DNA of 6,779 nucleotides from JBFWNZ01 sp050250795. Its GTDB lineage: Bacteria; Pseudomonadota; Alphaproteobacteria; UBA8366. Position 1 is the stretch's first letter, and each line of letters starts with the position of its first letter. The stretch covers positions 1 to 6,779 of the forward strand of contig JBFWNZ010000213.1 in NCBI GenBank assembly GCA_050250795.1, read 5' to 3'. Below, one piece after another: positions 1-5,693 of this stretch. Made by a program: the position numbers and the translations under genes. The notes beneath the pieces were generated by a model. That model made no database searches. It saw only the letters and a list, made by a program, of their open reading frames with translations, and was not told the origin of the DNA.

Positions 1-776
1 CCCAGCGCAGCGGCTGCCGCTCGGTCGCCTATACCTATAACGACCCGGTCATCTTCCTCGAATATGCGGTGGATGTGGCCGCCGCCTGCCGCGAGCGCGG
101 CATCAAGAACGTCGCCGTGACGGCCGGCTATATCGGGCCGGAGGCGCGGCGCGAGTTCTATGGCTGGATGGACGCGGTCAATGTCGACCTCAAGGCCTTC
201 ACCGAGGCCTTCTATCGCGAGCTTTGCACGGCACGGCTCGACCGGGTTCTGGACACGCTGAAATACATCAAGCACGAAACCGGCACCTGGCTTGAGATCA
301 CCACCCTCTTGATCCCCGGCGAGAACGATTCGCCCGAGGAGGTGGACCGGCTGAGCCAGTGGGTGGTCAAGGAGTTGGGCCCGGACGTCCCGCTGCATTT
401 CACGGCCTTTCATCCCGATTACCGCATGCGCGACAAGGAACGGACGCCAGCGGAGACCTTGATCCGCTCCTGGCAGATCGCGCGCGGCAACGGCGTGCGC
501 TATGCCTATACGGGCAATATCCACCACAAGCCGACCGGCAGCACCTATTGCCATGAATGCGGCCTGCGGCTGATCGGCCGCGACTGGCACATGCTGGACG
601 AATGGAACCTGACCGACGACGGCAAGTGCCGGCGCTGCGGCACGGCCTGCGCGGGCGTGTTCGAGGCCGGTCACGGCAATTGGGGCCGGCGGCGGATGCC
701 GGTCAAGCTGCGCGAGTTCGCCGAACGCTTCGCCGCCCATCCCGAACTGGCCCCCGGCCGGGAAAGCACGGCCTGA
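1..776 (+). CDS. amrS: AmmeMemoRadiSam system radical SAM enzyme, 3' part (5' end outside window)
   Basis: The reading frame is open from base 3 to the TGA at 774-776, giving the last 257 residues of a protein whose N-terminus, with the CxxxCxxC cluster motif, lies upstream. It matches the radical SAM family of the AmmeMemoRadiSam system (COG1180-like, related to pyruvate formate-lyase activases). Visible marks, numbered from the fragment start, are SVAYTYNDPVIFLEY (7-21), VTAGYI (39-44), VDLKAF (61-66), LEITTLLIPGENDS (97-110) and LHFTAFHPDYRM (131-142). A C-terminal zinc-ribbon-like module has two CxxC pairs, at C183/C186 and C209/C212, spaced as YCxxCGxxLI...CxxCGxxxxGVF. That tail separates this family from plain PFL activases. 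The family is named for its co-occurrence with Memo and AMMECR1 domain proteins; its substrate is not established. The GTG at 69 is internal, because conserved residues precede it. The downstream methyltransferase starts three bases after the stop. Confidence 0.9.
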   Translation, partial: QRSGCRSVAYTYNDPVIFLEYAVDVAAACRERGIKNVAVTAGYIGPEARREFYGWMDAVNVDLKAFTEAFYRELCTARLDRVLDTLKYIKHETGTWLEITTLLIPGENDSPEEVDRLSQWVVKELGPDVPLHFTAFHPDYRMRDKERTPAETLIRSWQIARGNGVRYAYTGNIHHKPTGSTYCHECGLRLIGRDWHMLDEWNLTDDGKCRRCGTACAGVFEAGHGNWGRRRMPVKLREFAERFAAHPELAPGRESTA

Positions 777-779
777 ACG

Positions 780-1379
780 ATGGACCGGGACGAGCATGAG
801 CGCCTGATCCGCGCCTATTACGCGCCGCTGCTGCACGAGCATACGATGACGCCCCAGGTCGTCGGCTGGCTCTACGACGAATTGCAGTCCGTGCGCTTTG
901 CCGTGCTGTCGGCGGTGGGGTTGCTCAAGGCCAAGTCGATCCTCGATGTCGGCTGCGGCGTGGGCCATCTTCTCGGCTGGCTCGAGGAACGGGGCTATGC
1001 CGGACGCTATACCGGGCTCGACCTCCAGGCGGAGATGGTCGAGCGCGCCGCCGCCGCCCATCCGGAACACGCATTCGAGACCGGCAACCTGCTCGACCGT
1101 CCGGGCCATTGGCAGGCCGAATTCGTGGTGGCCAGCGGCATCTTCCATCTCGCCGACAAGGCGACCCTGGAGGAGACGATTGCCGCGATGTTCGACTGCG
1201 CCACGCGCGGCGTCGCCTTCAACGTGCTGTCGACCTGGTACGACCGCCCCGATCCGGCCGGCTTTCCCCATCACGACCCGCTGGAGACGCTCGCCTTCTG
1301 CCGCACGCTGACCCCCTGGGTAACGCTGCGGCACGACTACTTTCCCCAGGACTTTACGATCTACATGTACCGGAGCTGA
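780..1379 (+). CDS. Class I SAM-dependent methyltransferase, substrate unknown
   Basis: This 199-residue cytosolic protein has a Rossmann-type SAM-binding core. Motif I is ILDVGCGVG at residues 54-62. The acidic strand end that should contact the SAM ribose is TGLDLQ (78-83, D81). The motif IV region is AEFVVASGIFHL (113-124). The C-terminal part (150-199) is rich in aromatic and His residues (STWYDRPDPAGFPHHDP, then HDYFPQDFTIYMYRS) and presumably shapes the substrate site. No transmembrane segment or signal peptide is seen. The ATG at 780 lies three bases after the amrS stop, with only a weak, distant GGAAAG (761-766) as ribosome binding site, so translation is probably coupled to amrS. Length and domain content fit a stand-alone small-molecule methyltransferase, but nothing visible identifies the acceptor. 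The enzyme class is secure; the function is not. Confidence 0.85.
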   Translation: MDRDEHERLIRAYYAPLLHEHTMTPQVVGWLYDELQSVRFAVLSAVGLLKAKSILDVGCGVGHLLGWLEERGYAGRYTGLDLQAEMVERAAAAHPEHAFETGNLLDRPGHWQAEFVVASGIFHLADKATLEETIAAMFDCATRGVAFNVLSTWYDRPDPAGFPHHDPLETLAFCRTLTPWVTLRHDYFPQDFTIYMYRS

Positions 1380-1399
1380 TCCGGCCGCCCTTGCCGGAT
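1379..1399 (+). terminator. Candidate hairpin terminator after the methyltransferase gene
   Basis: ATCCGGC (1379-1385) and GCCGGAT (1393-1399) form a 7-bp perfect stem with a 7-base loop. The left arm begins on the last base of the methyltransferase stop codon. The downstream TTGTT is only mildly U-rich, so this would be a weak intrinsic terminator. A second ATCCGGC copy at 1414-1420 could compete for the same right arm. Confidence 0.4.
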
Positions 1400-1533
1400 T
1401 GTTCGCAAATGTTATCCGGCATGCCGAGTGTGAAATTCATCAACCGCAACGAATGGAGGATATTTGGCTTTGCGCCTGCCGTTGCAAGCGGGCGGGTGCG
1501 AAAGGGCGGCGGGTCGGGTACATCTTCGGCGCC
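1400..1533 (+). promoter_or_regulatory. Intergenic region upstream of pabB with weak promoter candidate
   Basis: This stretch holds no convincing gene. It contains the perfect palindrome CGGCATGCCG (1417-1426) and a locally AT-richer segment around 1431-1466. The best sigma70-like pair I see is TTCATC (1436-1441) and GATATT (1459-1464) with a 17-base spacer. It matches the consensus at only three and four of six positions, so it is weak. A promoter here is plausible because the gap separates two gene pairs of unrelated function. No recognisable operator or riboswitch is visible. Confidence 0.25.
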
Positions 1534-2895
1534 ATGACCGCGCCTCTTATCCCGATCGATCACGCCGACCCGGTAGCGGCGTTTCGCGCGCTTGCGGGCG
1601 AGCCCTGGGCGATGCTGCTGCACAGCGCCGCCGCAGACCCGCTGCGGGGCCGGTACAGCTATGCGGTGGCGGAGCCGGTGGCCACCTTGGAGAGCGTGGA
1701 CGGCGCCGTGCGGCAGGACGGGCGGCCGGTGCCGGGCGACCCCTTTGCGGCCCTGTCGGCGATGCTGGCCGGATCGCCTTCGGTTCGGCCGGGCGGGCCG
1801 GCTCCCTTCGCGGGCGGCGCGGTCGGGTTCATCGGCTATGAGGCGGGGCGGCATCTGGAGCGACTGCCGGCGCGGCACGGCAATCCGGAGCGCCAGCCGG
1901 AGATGGCCTTCGGCCTGTACGACGCGGTCGCGGTCTACGACCATGCCGCGGGCCGGGCCTGGGTCCAGGCGGCGCGGCCGGCGGCGGAGGGCAAGGCGCG
2001 ACGGCTGGCGGCAAGACTGTCCGCGCTGCCGGTGCGGCCGGGAGGGCTGCCGCCGGTGGTCTGGCGCGGCGAATTGAGGCGGGACGAGTATCTGGATCGC
2101 GTCGCCGCCATCCTCGACTACATCCGGGCCGGCGACATCTATCAGGCGAACTTCACGCAGCGCTTCCTGGCGGACAGGCCGTCCGGGTTCGATGCGTATG
2201 CTCTGTTCGAGCGGCTCTGCGCCGGCAATCCAGCCCCCTTTGCCGCTTATCTCAATTGCGGGCCGGCGTTGCAGATCGCCAGCGCCTCGCCCGAGCGCTT
2301 TCTGGCGGTGAGCGCCGAGGGGCGCATCGAAACGCGACCGATCAAGGGCACGGCCGCGCGCCAGCCCGATCCGGCTGCCGATGCGGCGGCGGCGGCGGCA
2401 TTGGCGGCGAGCGCCAAGGATAGGGCCGAAAATCTGATGATCGTCGATCTGATGCGCAACGATCTGGGCCGGGTCGCGCGGATCGGCAGCGTGCATGTGC
2501 CGGCACTGTTCGCGGTGGAGAGCTTCGCGACGGTCCACCACCTCGTCTCGTCGGTCGCAGCGCGGTTGCGGCCGGGCCTGGGGCCGGTGGATTTGCTGCG
2601 TGCGGCGTTTCCGGGCGGATCGATCACGGGAGCGCCGAAGCTGCGGGCGATGGAGATCATCGACGAATTGGAGACATCGCGTCGCGGTGCATATTGCGGC
2701 AGCGTCGCCTGGATCGGCTTCGACGGGGCGATGGACAGCAGCATCGTGATCCGCACCGTCTCGGCGACGTCCGCGCATCTGCACGCGCAGGCCGGCGGCG
2801 GTATCGTCGCGGATTCCGATCCCGCGGCCGAGCATGCGGAAATGATGGTCAAGGTCGCACCGCTGCTGCGCGCGGCCGGGGAGGCGGAGCAATGA
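1534..2895 (+). CDS. pabB: Aminodeoxychorismate synthase component I (PabB)
   Basis: This 453-residue enzyme aminates chorismate to 4-amino-4-deoxychorismate, the first committed step to p-aminobenzoate and folate, using ammonia from a PabA-type glutaminase. The N-terminal anthranilate-synthase-like region includes GGAVGFIGYEAGRHLE (94-109). The chorismate-binding domain runs from about 183 to 447, with IRAGDIYQANFTQRF (197-211), SASPERFL (250-257), the FPGGSITGAPKLRAMEIIDE block (359-378) and AGGGIVADSDP (420-430). The discriminating motif is PIKGT (269-273): the lysine (K271) is the PabB-type nucleophile (K274 in E. coli PabB), whereas anthranilate synthase TrpE has PIAGT there. The frame is open upstream to 1399, but those residues do not resemble the family, so the ATG at 1534 is preferred even though no clear Shine-Dalgarno sequence precedes it. 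The stop overlaps the pabC start as ATGA. No amidotransferase domain is fused, so PabA must be encoded elsewhere. Confidence 0.95.
   Translation: MTAPLIPIDHADPVAAFRALAGEPWAMLLHSAAADPLRGRYSYAVAEPVATLESVDGAVRQDGRPVPGDPFAALSAMLAGSPSVRPGGPAPFAGGAVGFIGYEAGRHLERLPARHGNPERQPEMAFGLYDAVAVYDHAAGRAWVQAARPAAEGKARRLAARLSALPVRPGGLPPVVWRGELRRDEYLDRVAAILDYIRAGDIYQANFTQRFLADRPSGFDAYALFERLCAGNPAPFAAYLNCGPALQIASASPERFLAVSAEGRIETRPIKGTAARQPDPAADAAAAAALAASAKDRAENLMIVDLMRNDLGRVARIGSVHVPALFAVESFATVHHLVSSVAARLRPGLGPVDLLRAAFPGGSITGAPKLRAMEIIDELETSRRGAYCGSVAWIGFDGAMDSSIVIRTVSATSAHLHAQAGGGIVADSDPAAEHAEMMVKVAPLLRAAGEAEQ
2880..2884 (+). promoter_or_regulatory. Ribosome binding site of pabC inside the pabB end
   Basis: GGAGG lies 7 bases before the ATG at 2892, within the last codons of pabB. 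It fixes the pabC start at the four-base overlap and rules out the longer open frame that runs back to 2694 through pabB. Confidence 0.75.
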
Positions 2896-3701
2896 GGGTG
2901 TGGCTGAACGGGGCGCTGGTGGCCGATAGCGCGGCGCGGGTCGACCCCGCCGACAGGGGCTTCACGCTGGGCGACGGGCTGTTCGAGACGATCCGGGTGG
3001 CCGAGGGGCGCGCCTGCCATCTGGACCGGCATTTCGCCCGCCTTCGGGCCGGGCTGGACCTGCTGGATCTGGCGCTGCCCTGGGATGAGGCCACGCTGGG
3101 CATGGGTATGGCCGCGCTGGTCGGCATGGCCGGGCTGACGGCCGGCGCCTTGCGCCTGACGGTCAGCCGCGGGCCGGCGCCGCGCGGCCTGCTGCCGCCG
3201 GAGCGGCCGGCGCCGACCGTGCTGATCACCGTTTCGCCGCCGGCCCCGGCGCATGGACCCGTGCGGGCCGTGATTGCGCGTGGAACGCGGCGGAACGAGC
3301 ATTCGCCGCTGTCGCGGGTGAAGGCGCTGAGCGCGCTCGACCTGGTGCTGGCGCGGCAGGAGGCGGCGCGGGCGGGCGCGGACGATGCGCTGCTGCTGAA
3401 CACGGCCGGACGGCTGGCGGAAGCCAGCTATGCGAACCTGTTCCTGGTGCTGGACGGGCAGCTATTGACGCCGCCGGCGGCCGAGGGCGCGCTGCCGGGT
3501 ATCCGCCGCGGTCTGATCCTGGAGAGCGGTGCGGCGTCGGAACGGCCGCTGGCCGAAAAGGATATTTCCCGGGCGAGCGAGATACTTCTCACCAACAGCC
3601 TGGGTGTGCGTGCGGTGGTCGCTGTGGACGGACGACCGGTCGGCGACGGAATGCCGGGTCCGGTATTCCGGCAACTGGCGGAGCGTACGGCCGCCGCTTG
3701 A
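2892..3701 (+). CDS. pabC: 4-amino-4-deoxychorismate lyase (class IV PLP aminotransferase fold)
   Basis: This 269-residue protein is inferred to release pyruvate from 4-amino-4-deoxychorismate, giving p-aminobenzoate. It carries the class IV PLP-enzyme marks: RVDPADRGFTLGDGLFETIR (16-35), HLDRHFARL (43-51), the PLP-binding lysine in SRVKALSALD (K144), and EASYANLFLV (177-186), whose glutamate (E177) contacts the cofactor. GALPGIRRGLI (199-209) and the C-terminal LLTNSLGVRAVVAV (232-245) follow. The last motif and the residue pattern fit PabC, but branched-chain or D-amino acid aminotransferases share the fold. Assignment to PabC therefore rests mainly on the four-base overlap with pabB, which implies translational coupling and matched output of the two steps. 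The final five codons form one arm of a perfect inverted repeat. Confidence 0.9.
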   Translation: MRVWLNGALVADSAARVDPADRGFTLGDGLFETIRVAEGRACHLDRHFARLRAGLDLLDLALPWDEATLGMGMAALVGMAGLTAGALRLTVSRGPAPRGLLPPERPAPTVLITVSPPAPAHGPVRAVIARGTRRNEHSPLSRVKALSALDLVLARQEAARAGADDALLLNTAGRLAEASYANLFLVLDGQLLTPPAAEGALPGIRRGLILESGAASERPLAEKDISRASEILLTNSLGVRAVVAVDGRPVGDGMPGPVFRQLAERTAAA

Positions 3702-3720
3702 GAGGGCGGCGGCCGTACGC
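3683..3720. terminator. Perfect 15-bp inverted repeat between convergent genes, likely bidirectional terminator
   Basis: GCGTACGGCCGCCGC (3683-3697) and GCGGCGGCCGTACGC (3706-3720) pair perfectly across an 8-base loop that contains the pabC stop codon. The right arm ends 10 bases before the stop of the convergent VOC gene. Position and stem strength suit transcription termination from both sides. Neither side has a proper U-tract; the plus side is followed only by the pyrimidine-rich CCTCTCGCTCTACTCC. Confidence 0.65.
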
Positions 3721-3730
3721 GCCTCTCGCT

Positions 3731-4129
3731 CTACTCCGCAGCGGCTGGCAGGGCGGCGGCTTCCTCGCCGGCGAAGTCGAGTTCGCAGCGGTTGCCGTCC
3801 GGGTCGATCACATTGACCTGGAGGATGTTGAAGTCGGCGACGAGGTTGGTGTCGTATTTCGCGCCCAGCTTCTCGATGCGCTTCAGAATCGTCGGCAGGT
3901 CGGTGAGACGGACCGCGAAATGGTCGAAATGCGGCTCGACATTGGCGCGCTGCTTGCGGTCCTCGACCAGATGCACGATGGGCTTCTTGTCGTGGTAGAG
4001 CCACAGCCCGACCGAGCGGAAGCCCGGACGGGGCCCGCGCTTCAGATCGAGCAGTTCTTCGTAGAAATCGGCAAGCCGTTCGACATTGGCGGAATGCAGG
4101 TTGACGTGGTCGAGTCCGACGGTGGCCAT
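3731..4129 (-). CDS. VOC-superfamily (glyoxalase/bleomycin-resistance fold) metalloprotein
   Basis: This 132-residue protein is one complete vicinal-oxygen-chelate domain made of two beta-alpha-beta-beta-beta halves. The expected metal ligands are all present: H8 in LDHVNLH, H53 in IVHLVE, H70 in FDHFAVR and E116 in NRCELDF. The second half shows VIDPDGNRCELDF (107-119), typical of glyoxalase I-like and dioxygenase-like members. A divalent-metal-dependent cytosolic enzyme is expected; lyase, isomerase, dioxygenase or thiol-transfer roles are all possible, and the substrate cannot be read from the sequence. The ATG at 4129 is chosen because GGGAGG sits 7 bases upstream (4137-4142) and the fold begins immediately after it. 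An open frame back to 4237 adds only low-complexity residues that overlap the 3' end of tauE. The C-terminus is an Ala/Glu-rich tail. It lies 55 bases downstream of the TauE-like gene on the same strand. Confidence 0.88.
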   Translation of the reverse strand: MATVGLDHVNLHSANVERLADFYEELLDLKRGPRPGFRSVGLWLYHDKKPIVHLVEDRKQRANVEPHFDHFAVRLTDLPTILKRIEKLGAKYDTNLVADFNILQVNVIDPDGNRCELDFAGEEAAALPAAAE

Positions 4130-4136
4130 TGGCGAG

Positions 4137-4142
4137 CCTCCC
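4137..4142 (-). promoter_or_regulatory. Ribosome binding site of the VOC gene
   Basis: Read on the minus strand this is GGGAGG, 7 bases before the ATG at 4129. It decides the start against the longer open frame. Confidence 0.7.
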
Positions 4143-4184
4143 AGGGCATGTTGTCTGGCCGCAAGTCTAGCGCGGAAGAATCGG

Positions 4185-4931
4185 TCAGGCGAGGGCCGGT
4201 AGGGCCAGGGCGGTACCGGAAACCAGAAGCAGGGCAAGGACGACGCGCCGGAATCCCTCCTCGCCGAGGCGGCCGTAGAAGCGGAAGCCGATCATCGTGC
4301 CGAGCAGGATCGCGGGGAACCCCACCGCGCCGAGGACCAGCGTGTGGCGGTCGAGCAGGCCGGTGCCGCCCATCCACGCTGCCGTCATCACGAAAACCGC
4401 GACGCCGAACGGCTGGAACACGGCCCGCTGCTCGTCTCTGGGCCAGCCGCGCAGGCCGCTCCACACCGTCACGAAGATGCCGGCGATGCCGGTCATCGCG
4501 CCCAGCACGCCATTCGCCGCGCCGATGGCGCTGTCGAGCAGCGCGCCGCCGCGGCGTACCGGCGGCAGCGGCGGCCGGGTCAGGGCGTAGAGGCTGAACA
4601 GGATCAGGATGATGCCGACCGAATGGCGAAGCCGGTCGGGGGCCGCCAGATGCAGCAGGGCGACGCCCGCCGGAACGCCCAACGCGCCCCCCGCCACGAA
4701 GGGCAGCAGCCGGCGCGGCTGTATGGCATGGCGCAGCCGCCAGACGGACATGCCCTGGACGACGAGGCCGAAGGCGACGATCAGCGTCGTCGCCTGGGCC
4801 GGCGGCATCAGATGCAGCCAGACCCCCGCGGCGATGGGCGCGAAGGCAAATCCCGCGACGCCGGCCACGAACGAGCCGGCGAACGCGGACAGAACGAAGA
4901 TGGCCAGAAAGACCGGCTCAAGACCGCCCAT
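4185..4931 (-). CDS. TauE/SafE-family integral membrane transporter
   Basis: This 248-residue, very hydrophobic inner-membrane protein has about eight predicted membrane segments (by eye near 7-27, 28-44, 48-66, 74-96, 103-119, 134-157, 172-192, 197-216 and 228-247, with the first two possibly one re-entrant pair). It shows the internally duplicated glycine-rich pattern of the TauE/SafE (DUF81, 4-toluene sulfonate uptake/sulfite exporter) family: SFVAGVAGFAFAP (20-32) in the first half and GAANGVLGAMTGIAGIFVT (137-155) in the second. Characterised relatives move organosulfonates or sulfite, but most members have no proven substrate, so none is assigned. The length is normal for the family. 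The ATG at 4931 puts the first membrane segment at the expected place; no strong Shine-Dalgarno sequence is seen, so the start is moderately uncertain. It is followed at 55 bases by the VOC gene, suggesting a two-gene operon. Confidence 0.88.
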   Translation of the reverse strand: MGGLEPVFLAIFVLSAFAGSFVAGVAGFAFAPIAAGVWLHLMPPAQATTLIVAFGLVVQGMSVWRLRHAIQPRRLLPFVAGGALGVPAGVALLHLAAPDRLRHSVGIILILFSLYALTRPPLPPVRRGGALLDSAIGAANGVLGAMTGIAGIFVTVWSGLRGWPRDEQRAVFQPFGVAVFVMTAAWMGGTGLLDRHTLVLGAVGFPAILLGTMIGFRFYGRLGEEGFRRVVLALLLVSGTALALPALA

Positions 4932-4984
4932 GCCGACATCCAGCGAATGACAACGCTCGGCCGCGCTGCGGCGCTGGGGCGGTT

Positions 4985-5038
4985 GCCGGGAACCCGGCGG
5001 AACTATGGGCGCCCGCCCGGCTGCGGGTCAACCGGGCG
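4985..5038 (-). promoter_or_regulatory. Hairpin-rich intergenic segment with promoter candidate for tauE-like/VOC genes
   Basis: The 127-base gap between grxD and the TauE-like gene holds CGCCCGG/CCGGGCG (5014-5020 with 5032-5038, 7 bp, 11-base loop), the palindrome GGGCGCCC (5007-5014) and GCCGGG-AA-CCCGGC (4985-4998). These could end grxD transcription, although no U-tract follows. On the minus strand TTGACC (5031-5026) and CATAGT (5007-5002) are 18 bases apart and match sigma70 elements at five and four of six positions. That would start a transcript about 60 bases before the tauE-like ATG. Confidence 0.35.
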
Positions 5039-5058
5039 TTGCGGAGGAGACGCGCGGA

Positions 5059-5397
5059 TCAGGCGGCGTTCTGCGCCTCGATGCCTTTTTCGGCAAGGTA
5101 CTGCTGCAACTCGCCCGTCTCGTACATCTCGCGGACGATGTCGCAGCCGCCGATGAACTCGCCCTTGACGTAAAGCTGCGGGATCGTCGGCCAGTTCGAG
5201 AACTCCTTGATCCCCTGGCGCAGGCTGGGGTCCTGGAGCACGTCGACGCCCTTGAACTTCACGCCGAGCAGGGTCAGGGCCTGGACCACGGCGGCCGAGA
5301 AGCCGCATTGCGGAAAGACCGGCGTTCCCTTCATGAACAGCACGACGTCGTTGCTGTCGAGGTCGTCCTGGATGCTCTGGAATACGGGATTGCTCAT
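5059..5397 (-). CDS. grxD: Monothiol CGFS glutaredoxin (Grx4/GrxD)
   Basis: This 112-residue cytosolic protein is a single-domain class II glutaredoxin, which binds and transfers [2Fe-2S] clusters with glutathione rather than acting as a strong disulfide reductase. The CGFS active site is at residues 31-34 inside FMKGTPVFPQCGFSAAVVQAL (first residue 21). Glutathione- and cluster-binding features are K23, the WPTIPQLYV cis-proline loop (69-77) and GGCDI (83-87). Length matches bacterial Grx4 proteins. The ATG at 5397 is favoured by an AAGG/GGAAGG ribosome binding site (5403-5412) and by direct alignment with family N-termini. An open frame back to 5568 runs through bolA and is spurious. The bolA stop lies 28 bases upstream. 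Grx4 and BolA-family proteins are known to form Fe-S-bridged heterocomplexes, so this pairing supports both calls. Confidence 0.96.
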   Translation of the reverse strand: MSNPVFQSIQDDLDSNDVVLFMKGTPVFPQCGFSAAVVQALTLLGVKFKGVDVLQDPSLRQGIKEFSNWPTIPQLYVKGEFIGGCDIVREMYETGELQQYLAEKGIEAQNAA

Positions 5398-5402
5398 CGG
5401 AG

Positions 5403-5412
5403 CCTTCCTTCC
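5403..5412 (-). promoter_or_regulatory. Ribosome binding site of grxD
   Basis: Read on the minus strand the segment is GGAAGGAAGG, ending about 5 bases before the ATG at 5397. It supports that start. Confidence 0.65.
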
Positions 5413-5425
5413 TGGAAAAATCGGT

Positions 5426-5665
5426 TCACGCGTCGTCCGGCACGGCGGTCTGCAAGGCCAGCGCATGCAACTCGTTGCCCATGCGGCCTCGCAGGGCCTG
5501 ATAGACGAGCTGATGCTGCTGTACGCGGGTCTTGCCCTTGAAGGCAGCGGACTGAACGAAGGCAGCATAGTGGTCGCCGTCGCCGCGCAGGTCGGAAATC
5601 TCGACCGTGGCGTCGGGCAGCGCCTCCTTGATCATCCGTTCGATATCGCCGGCATTCATGGGCAT
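5426..5665 (-). CDS. BolA/IbaG-family protein, Grx4 partner
   Basis: This 79-residue protein is a small single-domain BolA-family member, closer in length and sequence to the IbaG/BolA2 type than to long BolA. The signature runs GDGDHYAAFV (28-37), then FKGKTRVQQHQLVYQAL (42-58) and GNELHALALQT (63-73). H67 in the HALAL motif is the conserved cluster ligand of the family. H32 in the GDGDHY loop places it in the histidine-type (BolA_H) group, as in IbaG (GDGSHF). With Grx4 such proteins bind a shared [2Fe-2S] cluster and act in Fe-S trafficking or iron sensing. The ATG at 5665 has GGAGG 8 bases upstream (5674-5678); another ATG at 5659 would remove two residues. It sits between purL (28-base gap) and grxD (28-base gap), on one probable transcript. 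Confidence 0.93.
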   Translation of the reverse strand: MPMNAGDIERMIKEALPDATVEISDLRGDGDHYAAFVQSAAFKGKTRVQQHQLVYQALRGRMGNELHALALQTAVPDDA

Positions 5666-5673
5666 CGGGTCGT

Positions 5674-5678
5674 CCTCC
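5674..5678 (-). promoter_or_regulatory. Ribosome binding site of the bolA-family gene
   Basis: On the minus strand this is GGAGG, 8 bases before the ATG at 5665 and inside the short purL-bolA gap. It favours 5665 over 5659 and over the longer open frame from 5731, which would start inside purL. Confidence 0.7.
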
Positions 5679-5693
5679 GCCGCGGATGGGTCG

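Noticed and set aside
1399..1533. 45-residue N-terminal extension of PabB, including an ATG at 1453
   Set aside because: The frame is open but the residues do not resemble PabB N-termini, no ribosome binding site precedes 1399 or 1453, and the protein aligns with the family from the ATG at 1534.
1455..1541. Possible leader peptide from TTG at 1464 with GGAGG four bases upstream
   Set aside because: The spacing is short, the start codon is rare, and the frame simply runs on into pabB as Arg-rich out-of-frame sequence without an early stop.
2383..2412. GCG-repeat run as a possible microsatellite
   Set aside because: It encodes a short Ala-rich loop in PabB just before the conserved KDRAENLMIVDLMRND block; it is imperfect and ordinary for GC-rich coding DNA.
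1354..2892. 512-codon open frame on the minus strand opposite pabB
   Set aside because: The translation is Arg/Pro/His/Gln-rich low-complexity sequence with no recognisable domain. Such long antisense frames are expected opposite GC-rich genes, and pabB on the plus strand is unmistakable.
1534..2895. Anthranilate synthase component I (TrpE) or another chorismate-using enzyme instead of PabB
   Set aside because: The PIKGT motif with lysine and the overlapping class IV lyase gene point to PabB; TrpE has PIAGT.
2247..3302. 351-codon minus-strand open frame across the pabB-pabC junction
   Set aside because: It mirrors two confidently assigned plus-strand genes and has a biased, domain-free composition.
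4130..4237. Longer N-terminus for the VOC protein starting at 4237
   Set aside because: The extra 36 residues overlap the end of the TauE-like gene and resemble no VOC sequence, while a good ribosome binding site sits right before 4129.
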